Source: Fulvia fulva (lineage: Eukaryota > Ascomycota > Dothideomycetes > Mycosphaerellales > Mycosphaerellaceae). From it: DNA of 64,000 nucleotides. The position numbers and the translations under genes were made by a program. Shown one piece after another: positions 12,155 through 22,002 of this stretch (position 1 is its first letter; every line of letters starts with the position of its first letter). A model generated the notes under the pieces. It had not been told where the DNA came from. It saw only the letters and a program-made list of their open reading frames with translations, and did no database searches. Location: positions 2,604,001-2,668,000 of the forward strand of contig NC_063021.1 in the NCBI RefSeq assembly GCF_020509005.1, in the 5' to 3' direction.

Positions 12155-12641
12155 CTAAATACTAAAAACTCTCTAGCCGCTAATAGTATTAAATCTTTAG
12201 CTATATTAGTACTAAACGTATTAAGTAGTTACCGTTTAGAGTTAAGAGGGTAGTTATTAACGAGAATAGACCCTAACTACCCTATACTATATATTTGAGA
12301 GTATATAGGCTTAGTAAAGCTAATAAGGTATATAACCGGTTATAACCTATTAGGGTTATAACTCTATACGGCTATATAGCTATAGACTTACTAAAATTCA
12401 CTATTACCTATAACGGTAATAGGTACCTCGTCTACTTCTATAATCTAGATACCTATAGGTACTTCTAGTTTACTATTAGGAGTAGGGATTAGTAATTTGT
12501 ATTAGCTTACTTTAATAGCCTACTAAGCTTTATTAACTTTATAGGTAGAAGGTTTATATACTTCTATAGCGATAATAAACTGGCTATTAGGAAGGTATTT
12601 CGCGTAGTTATTAATAATAATAAGATTAAATAGTACGTAAC
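12155..12641 (+). pseudogene. Copia-like integrase relic, first part
   Basis: Plus-strand translation gives blocks like ITYNGNRYLVYF and a following SDN-type motif (YSDNKLAI near 12570), as in the core of a retroviral-type integrase. RIP stops interrupt it. It is split from its continuation (12847-12957) by a solo LTR. A 60-codon minus-strand ORF at 12523-12705 is spurious. Confidence 0.5.
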
Positions 12642-12841
12642 TGTCACGGTAGCTCCGGAAGTAAGGGATCCGGATCGGGTCACGTGACTCGTAATCACGT
12701 GACACCGATGACTAAGCTCGGCCCGAGCGCGACCTCGGCTTCCCTTTAGAAGCCCTTACTCTCTTAGAACTACCTTCTCTCTTTAGCTATCGACTTCGTT
12801 AATAAACTACTACTATACTCGCCTACTATAGCCTCGTTATA
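12642..12841 (+). repeat. Solo LTR of an unidentified family
   Basis: 200 bp beginning TGTCACGG and ending CGTTATA, flanked by perfect 5-bp TSDs GTAAC at 12637-12641 and 12842-12846. The interrupted integrase relic reads on across it. It carries two TCACGTGA E-box palindromes (near 12680-12705). I see no full-length relative in the window. The orientation is uncertain. Confidence 0.7.
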
Positions 12842-12846
12842 GTAAC

Positions 12847-12957
12847 TATAGAATACGTACCTATAGAGGACCTAGTGGAAAGAGCTAGGACCCTTATTAT
12901 TATAATAAATAGGACGATTCGTATCTACGCGAGGCTACTAGAAAAGCTTTAGCTAGA
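12847..12957 (+). pseudogene. Copia-like integrase relic, second part
   Basis: It continues 12155-12641 after the solo LTR. Translation gives an ERARTLI...LLEKLW-like block, the region after the catalytic Glu in Copia integrases. At about 12958 the sequence switches to Copia relic A. Confidence 0.4.
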
Positions 12958-14780
12958 ATATACTATAGTATAAAGGCAAAGCTATAGAGAGAAGACCTAA
13001 AAGACTTGCTCTTATATCTATTAATATATATAGCCTACTACTAATCTTAAGACTAGGATTCAAATACTAGCTTAAGATTATTAATAACTTCTCTCGGAAG
13101 AAGTAGACCTTTTCTCTTAGGAAAAGAGAAGATGCTCCAGTTGCTCTCTAGAACTAGAAGATTAAAGTAGAGAGGAAATTATTAGCGTAGCTAATAGTAG
13201 TAAGGCTTGATAATATAAAAGAACTTATTATATTAGTAAAGTAGTAGGAGAAGGATTTAGGGATTAGGCTCGAGCCTACTAAGGTATATAACTCTCTATA
13301 GAATGGACTAGTTAAGAGGTTAATATAAACCTTAGAGGACTCTATAAGGGCAATGCTTAAAGAGGTTAAAATGCCGGTTAAACTTTAGCCTAAAGTACTA
13401 GAGGCCTAAACTTATATAAGGAACAAACTACTAAATAGCCCGGATTATAATAGGTTTAAGGTTTCACTAGATGAGGCTTTTGATAGTATTAACCCGACTA
13501 TTAACTATTTGAAAGTTTGGGGATATAAAGCTATTGTCTATATAGATATAAGATCCTAACCTTAATAGGCAAGAAGTAACAAGCTAATAGATAGGGGTAA
13601 AGAAGTAGTGTTTATTAGGTATATTATAACATAGCTAAAGTCTAGCTCTTTTAGGAACTAGACATAAGAGCTATTAAACAACACATATATATAATCTTCT
13701 TTAAGAACTAGCCTAGAGGTGATATAGATCTTAATATTCTAATATTAAATCTACGAAGTAGTGTACTAGCTAGGAAGCCCTAAGGAAGGCCGGGGAAGAA
13801 CGTATCCTTAGGACAATCTACCTACTATTTAGGCGTCTATTAAAGTAGCCCCGAAATAGATCAGCTAATTAAGACCCCTAAAGTCGCTTAGCCGAGAAAG
13901 CTGTTTATATAACTTCTCTAACCTCTAGAGAACGTAGGGAAATTTCAGAAAATTGATTAGCTAATTAAGACAAGCTCCCTAGATCCCTAGGAAATAGACG
14001 TTACTAGGTTCTAAGTGACGGTCCCTAAATTATCCCTTAAAAAGAGAAAGGCTTGTTATAATGTTAAGGGCTATAATATGAAACGGAAAGCCCTAAAATC
14101 TATAGTCCCTAAGCCTAAACTAACTACTAAAGTAGGAGAAGCAATAGACCTCTTAGAGAACCTTACTGCTTTTTACTAAGCTTTCCTTATAGCTATGAAA
14201 TCAGTAGACAGTTCAATACTATAGGATAGCAAATTCCTAGAAGAAGTTAACGAAATAGCCTTTATAGTAACTATAGAAGCTATTATATATAAGTAAGAGA
14301 TCCTAATTCCAAAATGCTATAGAGATGCTATAAATAATAAGAAATAGGGACATCTTTAGAAGGAAGTAATCCAAAAGGAACTAGATGCTCTATAGAGTAA
14401 TAACACCTAGAAAAATTCTGTTCTACGAAAAGGAGTAAATCTAGTCATATTAAGATAGGTCTTTGATATTAAGAGAAGCATTAGTAGAGCTATTAAAAAG
14501 TTCAAGGCTAGACTAGTTGTAAGGGGCTTCTTACAGAAGTTTAGTATTGACTTTATAGAGACATTTATACCTATAGTAAGATAGGACACCCTTAGGGTGT
14601 TTATAGCTATTGTTTATAGGAAGGATCTTTATCTTTACTAAGTAGATATGAATGATACATTTATAGAAAGTACTCTCTATAAAAACATCTTTATGTTACT
14701 ACTACTAGGAGTTGAGCTTCTACTAAATATAGTGTTCTAAATCCTTAAAAGTTTATATAGACTTAAGTAAGTAGCTAGAG
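12958..14780 (+). pseudogene. Copia relic A (integrase C-terminus to reverse transcriptase)
   Basis: 12973-13550 is homologous to 23451-24028 (Copia relic B). It shows the Copia integrase end (ARAMLKEAKMP-like near 13340-13390), and from about 14440 the RVT_2 domain with blocks matching FKARLVVRGFLQ, DFIETFIPIV and YQVDMND. It stops within the SLYGLKQ.AR block at 14780, exactly where the intact gypsy LTR begins. The rest of the RT and RNase H are absent on the other side of the gypsy. RIP-mutated throughout. A 60-codon minus-strand ORF at 14407-14589 is antisense to it. Confidence 0.75.
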
Positions 14781-14964
14781 TGTAAGGGCGCGCGTACCAT
14801 AGGGTCCGAATGAGATAGTTGTTGTTCTACGAAGCTACGAAAGAGGAGCGCGAGGCGCGGCGAAGTTATAAAGTAAAGCCAAGCCGCGCTAACCCGATGC
14901 AGAAGGTCCGCGGTTCAGCCGGGCCGACGCAGCTACAGTGAGGGGTCGCGGGCTGCCCGTGACA
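14781..14964 (-). repeat. 3' LTR of the intact gypsy element
   Basis: 184 bp, identical by eye to 21819-22002. In element orientation it starts TGTCACGGG and ends CCCTTACA. The pol frame continues 76 bp into it before stopping at 14889. Confidence 0.95.
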
Positions 14965-17900
14965 GTACCCCCCCTCCCAAAACACGCCTCAGTCCTCTGA
15001 GCGTTATTCACCTTGTGAGGCCACTTGCCTGTCGAGCTCCATAATCGCGCGAACGCCGAATCATCCTCTAGTGCCCTGTCGTCATCCGATAACATCGCAT
15101 TCGCTCTATCAAGACTATCCTCGACCGGCTTCCTTCGAGAAACATGTTGCCTAGTTAGCTGGCTTGCCCCAGATCTAAGTCTGTCTTCGGCTCGCACTCG
15201 CGTATGATCCTTATGACCAAAGTTGGGTATCATTGCAGGCTCTGTAGGCTCCACTCGAGTATCGAATATGTGCGGAGCAGATTCTATTAGAGGCAAGGCT
15301 CGAGGCGACTCATTCGTGACGGTGTCTTTCGGAATGACCCTGATCGAGTTGAGCCCGAGTATCTCAGTGGCTGGTAGGGACCAGTCAGATGGAGCTGCGA
15401 AGCCTACAGGCGTAGACAACTCCGGCCGGTTATGGTGAAAGTCTGCAACAGCGGCGGCTGCGTGTTCAAGCATGTCCTCTGCAGGTTGCCAGGTCTCACC
15501 ATCCTCTTCGTTCTGATATCCAGCCCATTTCACCTTGTACCATGTATCTACTTTGCGCTTGTGCCCCTTCTTCACCTTGCCTGCCCGCTTACGGGTGTAC
15601 ATGTCAAGGATCTTTTCCACCTCGTACATGTGCGTAGGTGCTGCCACTACATCGGCTGCTGCATCAGCCTCGGTGGTGTCAGGTTCGATAGTTATCGGTG
15701 GTGGCGGCGCCAGATGCTGCCCTTCAAGTGGTGGGAAATCGGGGTGGTCGGCTCGTTGTAGTAGTGAGGTGTGGAAGCAGTTATCAAGTCCTACTAGAGC
15801 GTCTGATAGTTTCAGTCGATAAGAGAGTCTGGCCGGCATAACTTCCGTGATCTGGTAAGGGCCGGCATATCTCCTGTCCAGCTTCTTAGATGGTCGAGTC
15901 GTGCGGATGTTCTTGGTGCTAAGATACACCCAATCACCCACCTTGTAGTCTGGAGGAATGCTTCGGTGGCGGTTTGCTGCCTCTGCTTGGAGAGCTTGTG
16001 ACATTCGCATATTCTCTTGAAGGTGTTTGTGAAGCTCGCAAATTCGACGCACAAAGGTTTCTGCTGATCGCGCGTCCAGTCGCTGGAGAGTGGTCAGTCC
16101 TCCCTCCTTTCCAGCGTTCAGGTCAACTCGCTCTATGAACTCAGGGTTGTATCCTAAGGTGGCGTAGAACGGCGACACACCAGTAGTCTCAGACAGGTGA
16201 TTGTTGATCGCGAACTGAGCAAGGCACAGCCATTCTGCCCAGTCATCCTGTGCCTCGTTGGTGAACATGCGGAGATACTGTTCCATCGCCTGGTTAGTGC
16301 GTTCTGACTGTCCATCAGTTTCTGGGTGATACGAAGAACTCAGCTTGCGATTTGTGCGGAGCATCTTGCAGAGTTTCTTCCAGAAGGTAGCAACCCACTG
16401 CTTGCCACGGTCTGATGTAATGGTGTCAGGAAACCCGCGCCGACAGAACACATGTTTGAGGAAAAGCCTTGCCGTATTCTGTGCTGTCATTGCGCCAATA
16501 GGGATCAGCTCGACTTCCTTAGTGAGCCTGTCAGTGACGGTCATAATGTTGTTGTAGACCATGCCGTCAAGAGTGCTGTCTGGGAGTCCGACAACGAAGT
16601 CGACTGCAATGTGTTTCCAAGGCCGATCTGGAACAGGAAGTGGCTGTAGTAATCCTAGTGGCTGGGAGTGCAGAGATTTTGTTGTACGGCAGGTGCGGCA
16701 ATTCGCGGTGTATCTGCGCACGGATCTCGCTAATCCAGGCCAGTAGAATTCACGTGCTACGAGTTCATAAGTGCGAGCTCGTCCTGGATGGCCTGCTGCT
16801 GGAGCGTCATGGTTTATCTTGATTATCCTGGTCTGTAAAGCTTGGTCATTTGGTACCCATAAGCTCCAGCCGTCGTATTGGTTTCGAACATATAGCAGGT
16901 CGCCATCCACTTTGCAGTGTGCTGGGTGAATCTTCGCTCTCTGTAGCAGTGTAGGAGTGCGGTCTTTCTGCAGGTCCTTAATCGCGGTCTTGAGCTCGTT
17001 ATCGGTTACGTACGCCGTCGACATTCGATACTCGAGTTCGGCTTCCCGCTGACTTTCACGCGTCGCCGGTTGTTCAGTAGGCGCATCTCGTTCTGTAGGC
17101 ATAAACTCTTCAGCTTCAGGGTTTAGCGGTACTGGTTCCTCTTCTTCCGGCGCATCTTCTACTGTTGCCTGTAGTGAGGCGATCTTAAGGAATCGCTTAG
17201 GAGGCAGCAATGTCTGATGCTGATGCTGGTTCCGAGGGTCGTCCACCCCCTGCGGAAGGTCCTGGCTGCGTCTCGTCAGGCTGTCTGGCTTTGTACCTTG
17301 AAGTCCTGGACGGTATATTATCTTGAAGTTGAACTGTGACAAGAACTCAGCCCAACGCGCTTGTCGCCGATTTAGCTGCTTTGTCGTCATGAAGTATTCC
17401 AGGTTCTTGTGGTCGGTGTAAATCTTGACTGGCTGTGAGTCCTCATCATCTGCCTCGCAGGCGAGCTCGGGTCTCCATTCCTCAAAAGCCTTGATGATGG
17501 CTAACAGTTCCTTATCATAGATTTCATAATTGCACTCCTGTGGACTCAACTTCTTCGAGTAGAAGGCCACAGGATGTAGCACACCATTCTCGTCATACTG
17601 CGAAAGCACGCCGGCGTTCACAAAATCTGAAGAATCTGTCTCTATTACTGTTTCCCTGCCTGGCACGTAATGTGCGAGCATGCCGGCTTTGCTGAACGCA
17701 GCTTTCAAATTGTCAAAGGCTCGTTGGCAATCTAGTGACCATTGAATCCTTCTGTTCTTGTGATTGCTTGGTCCGTCCGACTTGGTCAGGTTTGTGAGAG
17801 GAGCAGCTATGCGCGAAAATGCTTCGATGAATCGCCTGTAGAAGTTGGCAAATCCAAGGAAGGCCTGGACATCCTTCAGGTTCTCAGGAGCTTCCCATGT

Positions 17901-19685
17901 CTGAATACATTCGAGTTTCTCGGGGTCCATCTCGATGCCGTCAGGGGTTATGATTAGCCCAAGATACTTCACCTTCTGTTGGTGGAATTCGCTTTTGTCG
18001 ATGTCCACTGTAAGTCCTGCATCGCGTAGCTTGGTGAGAACCTTCCGCACGTGTTCAATGTGCTCCTCCAAGGTGTCACTGAAGATAAGTACGTCATCCA
18101 GGTAGGCCGACACAAAGTCGTCTAGGTGTTCTTGCAAGACCTTGTTGATGTATGATTGGAACGATGCTGGTCCGTTGCACAAGCCGAATGGCAACACTAG
18201 ACACTCGTAGATGCCGTATCGTGTCGCAAACGCTGTCAACCACTCGTGCCCTTCAGCTATCCGTAACTTGTTGAAGGCTGCTACAATGTCCAGCTTTGTG
18301 AAGTACTTCTTGCCGTGCATGCGGTTGAACGTCTCTTGTATCAAGGGAATCGGATACCGGTTCTTGATAGTGATCGCATTCAATCCTCTGTAGTCGATAC
18401 AAACACGCAGCCCACCTCCAGGCTTACGTACCACTAGCACTGGTGCAGGAGACTGGTTCGTCTTTTGCCCTGCTTTCCGCACCTTCCCTTCAGATGTTTG
18501 CTCGTCTAGCCATTTTTTAACTGCCTCGTTCTCCTTCTCAGCTAGGCCGTAGGGCTTGCGGTATGGTGGCTCTTGTGGACCATCAGGCTTAATGTGAATC
18601 TCATGATCTACGCCTAGTCGGTGAGGTGGGAGTCCTTCATGATCCTTAGCTGAGAAAGCGTCCGCAATATCGTGGTACATTGGCGGCAACTTCTCCTTCG
18701 GGTTGTGATTGAACTGCTTGTTCAAGAATTGGTCCAGATCATCAGCAGCCATTGCACTCAGCTTAAGCTCTCCGCCGTCGCTCTCACGCCTAGTGGGCAT
18801 GATGTAGAAGCACTCAGCCCCAGGCCGGTGCGCGTACATCCCCCACGCGCGTTGAGAAACGCCCTGGCAGTCCACTTCTTCATCGTCTATGTCTTCCAGG
18901 TCATATGATGAGGCATTCAGCTCTGCTCCTCCTGCTGTGAAGCTCGCTACATCTCCAGTGAAGGGCTCTGGTCCGTACCGTACTGGTGCCTGCTTCTTCT
19001 TCTCGCGGTGGTTCAGGGATTGCACTGTTGTCGGTGTCTTATTCTGTAGACAGTGACCAAAGCAGTAATCCGACCTGAATGCCACCTCGCCTGTCTCCCA
19101 GAAGATGTTTGGGTTGTGCGCTGTAAGCCACGGCAGGCCAAAGACGATGTCGTATTCGAGGTCGGTGACGTAGCATAACATTTGCTCGTGATGATCGCCT
19201 ATGACTACGTCTACAGGGGCCGCGTGTGTAATCTGCCGCGCAGTGGCCGTTCCATCTCCCAGTGTTAGTCGTCGGCTTTGCGTCAAAGGGATCAGGGGTA
19301 TTGTGTATTTGCGTGTGAATTTCCAGTCAAGAAAGAGAGAGGTGGAAGCAGAATCTACAAGGCCTCGAGCCTTTCTCTGTTGTATCATTACGGGTAACAC
19401 TATGTGAGGGTACACAGCTGGCTGTTGCTTATCCAGTGCGCATGCCGATATCTTAAGCTCCTCACTATAGTCTGTTACCGTCTCTTGCGTTCCGTGTCTC
19501 TCAATCTCATGCTCTTTCTGTCCTAGGAAGTTCGGGTGACCGCTGTCTACCACGCTTAGGCAGCGGTCGTGCCATTTCCCTGCCGCGGATCGGCGGCTAG
19601 GGAACTGAGGTTCGCGTTCGGATTCGGCGTGGTATTGCGTGGACGCGGTGGGCGATAGTCGCCATCGTACCCATACATTGGGCAT
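14889..19685 (-). CDS. pol: Ty3/gypsy pol polyprotein (protease, RT, RNase H, integrase, chromodomain)
   Basis: 1,598-codon open frame. The part before Gly36 overlaps gag and is probably not translated, because entry is by a -1 frameshift at 19574-19580. Domains in order: aspartic protease (LVDSAS, D111); RT with FTKLDIVAAFN and YLDD (528-531); RNase H with D684, E726 and D758; integrase with an HHCC zinc finger (H959, H966, C996, C999) and a DDE triad D1029, D1092, E1128; and a chromodomain at about 1351-1417 (YEVEKIL, WYKVKWAGY, TWQPAEDM). All catalytic residues are present. The chromodomain of such elements directs integration to methylated-histone chromatin (family knowledge). The frame runs through the polypurine tract and ends inside the 3' LTR, which adds about 25 LTR-encoded residues. 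Shorter ORFs on the plus strand here are antisense shadows. Confidence 0.95.
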   Translation of the reverse strand: MPNVWVRWRLSPTASTQYHAESEREPQFPSRRSAAGKWHDRCLSVVDSGHPNFLGQKEHEIERHGTQETVTDYSEELKISACALDKQQPAVYPHIVLPVMIQQRKARGLVDSASTSLFLDWKFTRKYTIPLIPLTQSRRLTLGDGTATARQITHAAPVDVVIGDHHEQMLCYVTDLEYDIVFGLPWLTAHNPNIFWETGEVAFRSDYCFGHCLQNKTPTTVQSLNHREKKKQAPVRYGPEPFTGDVASFTAGGAELNASSYDLEDIDDEEVDCQGVSQRAWGMYAHRPGAECFYIMPTRRESDGGELKLSAMAADDLDQFLNKQFNHNPKEKLPPMYHDIADAFSAKDHEGLPPHRLGVDHEIHIKPDGPQEPPYRKPYGLAEKENEAVKKWLDEQTSEGKVRKAGQKTNQSPAPVLVVRKPGGGLRVCIDYRGLNAITIKNRYPIPLIQETFNRMHGKKYFTKLDIVAAFNKLRIAEGHEWLTAFATRYGIYECLVLPFGLCNGPASFQSYINKVLQEHLDDFVSAYLDDVLIFSDTLEEHIEHVRKVLTKLRDAGLTVDIDKSEFHQQKVKYLGLIITPDGIEMDPEKLECIQTWEAPENLKDVQAFLGFANFYRRFIEAFSRIAAPLTNLTKSDGPSNHKNRRIQWSLDCQRAFDNLKAAFSKAGMLAHYVPGRETVIETDSSDFVNAGVLSQYDENGVLHPVAFYSKKLSPQECNYEIYDKELLAIIKAFEEWRPELACEADDEDSQPVKIYTDHKNLEYFMTTKQLNRRQARWAEFLSQFNFKIIYRPGLQGTKPDSLTRRSQDLPQGVDDPRNQHQHQTLLPPKRFLKIASLQATVEDAPEEEEPVPLNPEAEEFMPTERDAPTEQPATRESQREAELEYRMSTAYVTDNELKTAIKDLQKDRTPTLLQRAKIHPAHCKVDGDLLYVRNQYDGWSLWVPNDQALQTRIIKINHDAPAAGHPGRARTYELVAREFYWPGLARSVRRYTANCRTCRTTKSLHSQPLGLLQPLPVPDRPWKHIAVDFVVGLPDSTLDGMVYNNIMTVTDRLTKEVELIPIGAMTAQNTARLFLKHVFCRRGFPDTITSDRGKQWVATFWKKLCKMLRTNRKLSSSYHPETDGQSERTNQAMEQYLRMFTNEAQDDWAEWLCLAQFAINNHLSETTGVSPFYATLGYNPEFIERVDLNAGKEGGLTTLQRLDARSAETFVRRICELHKHLQENMRMSQALQAEAANRHRSIPPDYKVGDWVYLSTKNIRTTRPSKKLDRRYAGPYQITEVMPARLSYRLKLSDALVGLDNCFHTSLLQRADHPDFPPLEGQHLAPPPPITIEPDTTEADAAADVVAAPTHMYEVEKILDMYTRKRAGKVKKGHKRKVDTWYKVKWAGYQNEEDGETWQPAEDMLEHAAAAVADFHHNRPELSTPVGFAAPSDWSLPATEILGLNSIRVIPKDTVTNESPRALPLIESAPHIFDTRVEPTEPAMIPNFGHKDHTRVRAEDRLRSGASQLTRQHVSRRKPVEDSLDRANAMLSDDDRALEDDSAFARLWSSTGKWPHKVNNAQRTEACFGRGGTVTGSPRPLTVAASARLNRGPSASG
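14965..14978 (-). other. Polypurine tract of the intact gypsy
   Basis: In element orientation GGGAGGGGGGGTAC directly before the LTR start TGTCACGGG. It would prime plus-strand DNA synthesis. It lies inside the open pol frame. Confidence 0.8.
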
Positions 19686-21682
19686 TCAGGGTTAGTCGAC
19701 ACGTGAGAACCTGTACGGCAGCGGTAGCACTTACCCTGCTTCTTAAGGTCTTCGCGCTGCTCACGGTTGAGCGTAGGCAGGTTCTGTAGATGTGTCGGCA
19801 GATCCTCCTTCTTCTTGGTACCAGCGTACTGTAGTGGGCGCTGTACCAAGGCACCTGCTACACCGGCAGCGGCACTAGCAACTGCGTTGCCGTTGTTCTG
19901 GTTGTTCTGGCCGCCATTGCTGTTCGAGTTGCCATTGCCCCGGGGGCGCTCCTTCTGCGGGTATAGTCGATCTGTCTCGTAGAAACTCTCGTCCAGTGCG
20001 GTGCACTCCTCGATAACGTCTTGCATGCTGTCTAGGCGGCGGTCGACTTCGCGGTCGCCGAAGGTCTTGATGAAGTACTTGCGGTTCAGTCGGTTACGGA
20101 ACAGCATGAGCTCGGTCTCATCGGTCCATGACATCCAGGCGCGCAACTTCGAGTAGCGGGCATGGAAGGCTACAAAGGTTTCGCCTTGTTCTTGCTTGCA
20201 GGTAGCAATGTCAACCATAGCCTTGGTTCCCTCATTGCGTGTGCCATATTGGCGTGTCATCCAGTCTAATAACTCTTCTCCAGTCTTGAACTCGTTGAAG
20301 GACTGCTGTCCAGGCACAGGGATCCTCGGCTTGATGCTTCGCTGAGGATCACCTTGTGTCCACCCATACACGAAGCGCAGACCATCTGCCTCAGTGCGGA
20401 AGGTTGCTACAGTCAGCTTTAGGAGAACACTGCTGTACCAGCTGTCGAAATTGGGGTCGTCATCGTTCTTGAAGTGCTTAGGGTCGGGCACACCCTTGCC
20501 AATCTCCATGCCGCGAGTGAGGGTGCGGTCAATGGTGAAGAGACGTTCTGGAAGGTCAACCAGTGGTGTCTGGGTGCGGGTGTTGCGCATTCTCGAGTCA
20601 CGACTGTTGTTGGGTCCTGGTCGCGGACGGTCGTTGTCACGTCCTCGGCCATTGTCGCCACGGTCATCGTCGTCTCCATCGTTATCGTTATCACCACCAC
20701 CGCCACCGCCCCCTCCACCAGCAGCTTCGCGATACCTACGCAATAGCTGCTCGAGTGAGGTCTCGCGTGGGCGGGAACGAGAGGGTCGGCGGCCTGAGCG
20801 GCCCCTACCTCCGTTCTGTGTGGTGTCTCCTGCCTCAAGCCGAGCCTTCAGGTCATCGACTTCTTGTTGTAGGGCCTGGTTCTTCGCCTCAGCATCTTGT
20901 GCCTTCTTCTTCTCCTTCTCGCAGATCTCGCTGAACTGCTTGCACAGGTTGTTGGCTTCCTTGTATTTCTTCCCCAGCTCTTGCAACTTAGCTGGGTCGC
21001 AATCCTTCTTGCTCTTGAGATCTGCTGCCATTTTCTGTGTGACAAGCTCTTCACTTCGCAGCATCTTGTAGATGCGGTCGTATTCGGTGTACAGCGTGGT
21101 GTACTGGGTGTTCTGGAGGTCGTTGGCTCGCTCCATTACATCGAGTTGTCTGCCCTTAGTAATTGCCGTGTTGACTGCTTGTAGCACGAAGTCGTGGGTG
21201 GTCTTCGGGTGTTGGGATGCAAGGGTCGTGAGGTTGTCTGGGGTGACATTCTGGTATTCGGATGCGAGAATGTGTTCTGCCTCGTCGAGTGATAGATACA
21301 CCTCGTCTGGGTCGCCGCCTGGGTTCTCTTCGAGCTTGAACTCGAACAGTTCTGTAAAGTCAATCTCACCACCTTCTTCTCGCTCGAAGGCCTTCTGGTA
21401 AGCTTTATCAATCTCTTGTTGTAGCGCGACACCGGTGTCTACTGTGACCCGCCGGTTGTCGTCCTGTGTCTGACTCTGAGGAAAAGAGGAGAGGTCGGGG
21501 AAAAGAGATGTGCGCTGCTTGCTTTTGCCCTTAGGCTTAGGTGGCGGTCGCATGCCGCCGTTCGCTGTTTGTGAAGTCATGTTGTCTGGGTTCGGGGGAG
21601 GCGTGACGGTGCCTGTATCCTGACTGTCTACGAGCGCGCGACCACCTGCTGATGGTGTCGCCGCGTTGCGTTCTCTAGGCAT
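19556..21682 (-). CDS. gag: Ty3/gypsy gag protein
   Basis: 708 residues. The N-terminus is rich in Pro, Lys and Ser. A coiled-coil-like charged region lies at about 190-300, then an Arg/Ser stretch, then a run of nine glycines followed by an Asp-rich tract. The capsid-like retrotransposon gag domain is at about 390-590 (YGTRNEGTK, FVAFHARYSKLRAW), and a single zinc knuckle is near the end (C652, C655, H660, C667; CX2CX4HX6C, two residues longer than the usual last spacer). It would form the virus-like particle and bind element RNA. The stop lies 19 nt beyond the slippery heptamer that feeds into pol. The ATG at 21682 is the first of the long frame, about 136 nt downstream of the 5' LTR. Plus-strand ORFs such as 20394-21071 are shadows. 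Confidence 0.93.
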   Translation of the reverse strand: MPRERNAATPSAGGRALVDSQDTGTVTPPPNPDNMTSQTANGGMRPPPKPKGKSKQRTSLFPDLSSFPQSQTQDDNRRVTVDTGVALQQEIDKAYQKAFEREEGGEIDFTELFEFKLEENPGGDPDEVYLSLDEAEHILASEYQNVTPDNLTTLASQHPKTTHDFVLQAVNTAITKGRQLDVMERANDLQNTQYTTLYTEYDRIYKMLRSEELVTQKMAADLKSKKDCDPAKLQELGKKYKEANNLCKQFSEICEKEKKKAQDAEAKNQALQQEVDDLKARLEAGDTTQNGGRGRSGRRPSRSRPRETSLEQLLRRYREAAGGGGGGGGGDNDNDGDDDDRGDNGRGRDNDRPRPGPNNSRDSRMRNTRTQTPLVDLPERLFTIDRTLTRGMEIGKGVPDPKHFKNDDDPNFDSWYSSVLLKLTVATFRTEADGLRFVYGWTQGDPQRSIKPRIPVPGQQSFNEFKTGEELLDWMTRQYGTRNEGTKAMVDIATCKQEQGETFVAFHARYSKLRAWMSWTDETELMLFRNRLNRKYFIKTFGDREVDRRLDSMQDVIEECTALDESFYETDRLYPQKERPRGNGNSNSNGGQNNQNNGNAVASAAAGVAGALVQRPLQYAGTKKKEDLPTHLQNLPTLNREQREDLKKQGKCYRCRTGSHVSTNPECPMYGYDGDYRPPRPRNTTPNPNANLSSLAADPRQGNGTTAA
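19574..19580 (-). promoter_or_regulatory. -1 ribosomal frameshift site GGGAAAT (gag to pol)
   Basis: In the gag frame the sequence reads CAG GGA AAT, giving the canonical slippery form X XXY YYZ (G GGA AAT). A -1 slip here moves the ribosome from gag into the pol frame, which reads GKWHD from this point. Pol is in the -1 frame and is open here. The same heptamer in the same place is present in copies C (41514-41520) and K (63060-63066). I did not resolve a downstream pseudoknot. Confidence 0.8.
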
Positions 21683-21818
21683 CTGCGCGCTGTGCGCCTT
21701 ACCGTGTTCTGTGTTCTGATGCGGCTCTGCGCGTTCTCGAGTTCTGCGGTTCTGTCTGTTCCTGTTGTTACGCGTCCCTTACCTAGATCCGCGATCTGGG
21801 TAGTAAGGTAGAACAAAC
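21683..21818 (-). other. Leader between 5' LTR and gag of the intact gypsy
   Basis: 136 bp, non-coding. It contains a short palindrome around 21781-21800 (AGATCCGCGATCT) that is also recognisable in copies C and K. It should contain the primer-binding site, but I could not match it to a tRNA by eye. Confidence 0.5.
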
Positions 21819-22002
21819 TGTAAGGGCGCGCGTACCATAGGGTCCGAATGAGATAGTTGTTGTTCTACGAAGCTACGAAAGAGGAGCGCGAGGCGCGGCG
21901 AAGTTATAAAGTAAAGCCAAGCCGCGCTAACCCGATGCAGAAGGTCCGCGGTTCAGCCGGGCCGACGCAGCTACAGTGAGGGGTCGCGGGCTGCCCGTGA
22001 CA
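21819..22002 (-). repeat. 5' LTR of the intact gypsy element
   Basis: 184 bp, identical by eye to 14781-14964. It is followed at 22003 by LINE F sequence with no TSD matching the left side. Confidence 0.95.

Larger units (their letters stand above)
14781..22002 (-). mobile_element. Intact Ty3/gypsy (chromovirus-type) LTR retrotransposon
   Basis: A 7,222-bp element with two 184-bp LTRs that I read as identical, a polypurine tract, and complete gag and pol ORFs. It is not RIP-mutated: CpA and TpG are common, unlike both flanks. Two mutated relatives are present, C (31711-49361) and K (60668 onward). Identical LTRs imply a very recent insertion, yet the flanking pentamers differ (TAGAG left, ACTTC right) and the flanks belong to different elements (Copia A left, LINE F right). 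I could not identify a tRNA primer-binding site with confidence. Confidence 0.95.

Noticed and set aside
20690..20720. CAC/CGC microsatellite-like run, possibly a regulatory repeat
   Set aside because: It encodes the poly-glycine and Asp-rich part of gag on the minus strand.
20394..21071. 225-codon plus-strand ORF and other overlapping ORFs within 15000-21800
   Set aside because: They lie antisense to gag and pol of the intact gypsy, have low-complexity Ser/Pro/Arg content, and show no motif. They exist because the GC-rich un-mutated element has few stops.
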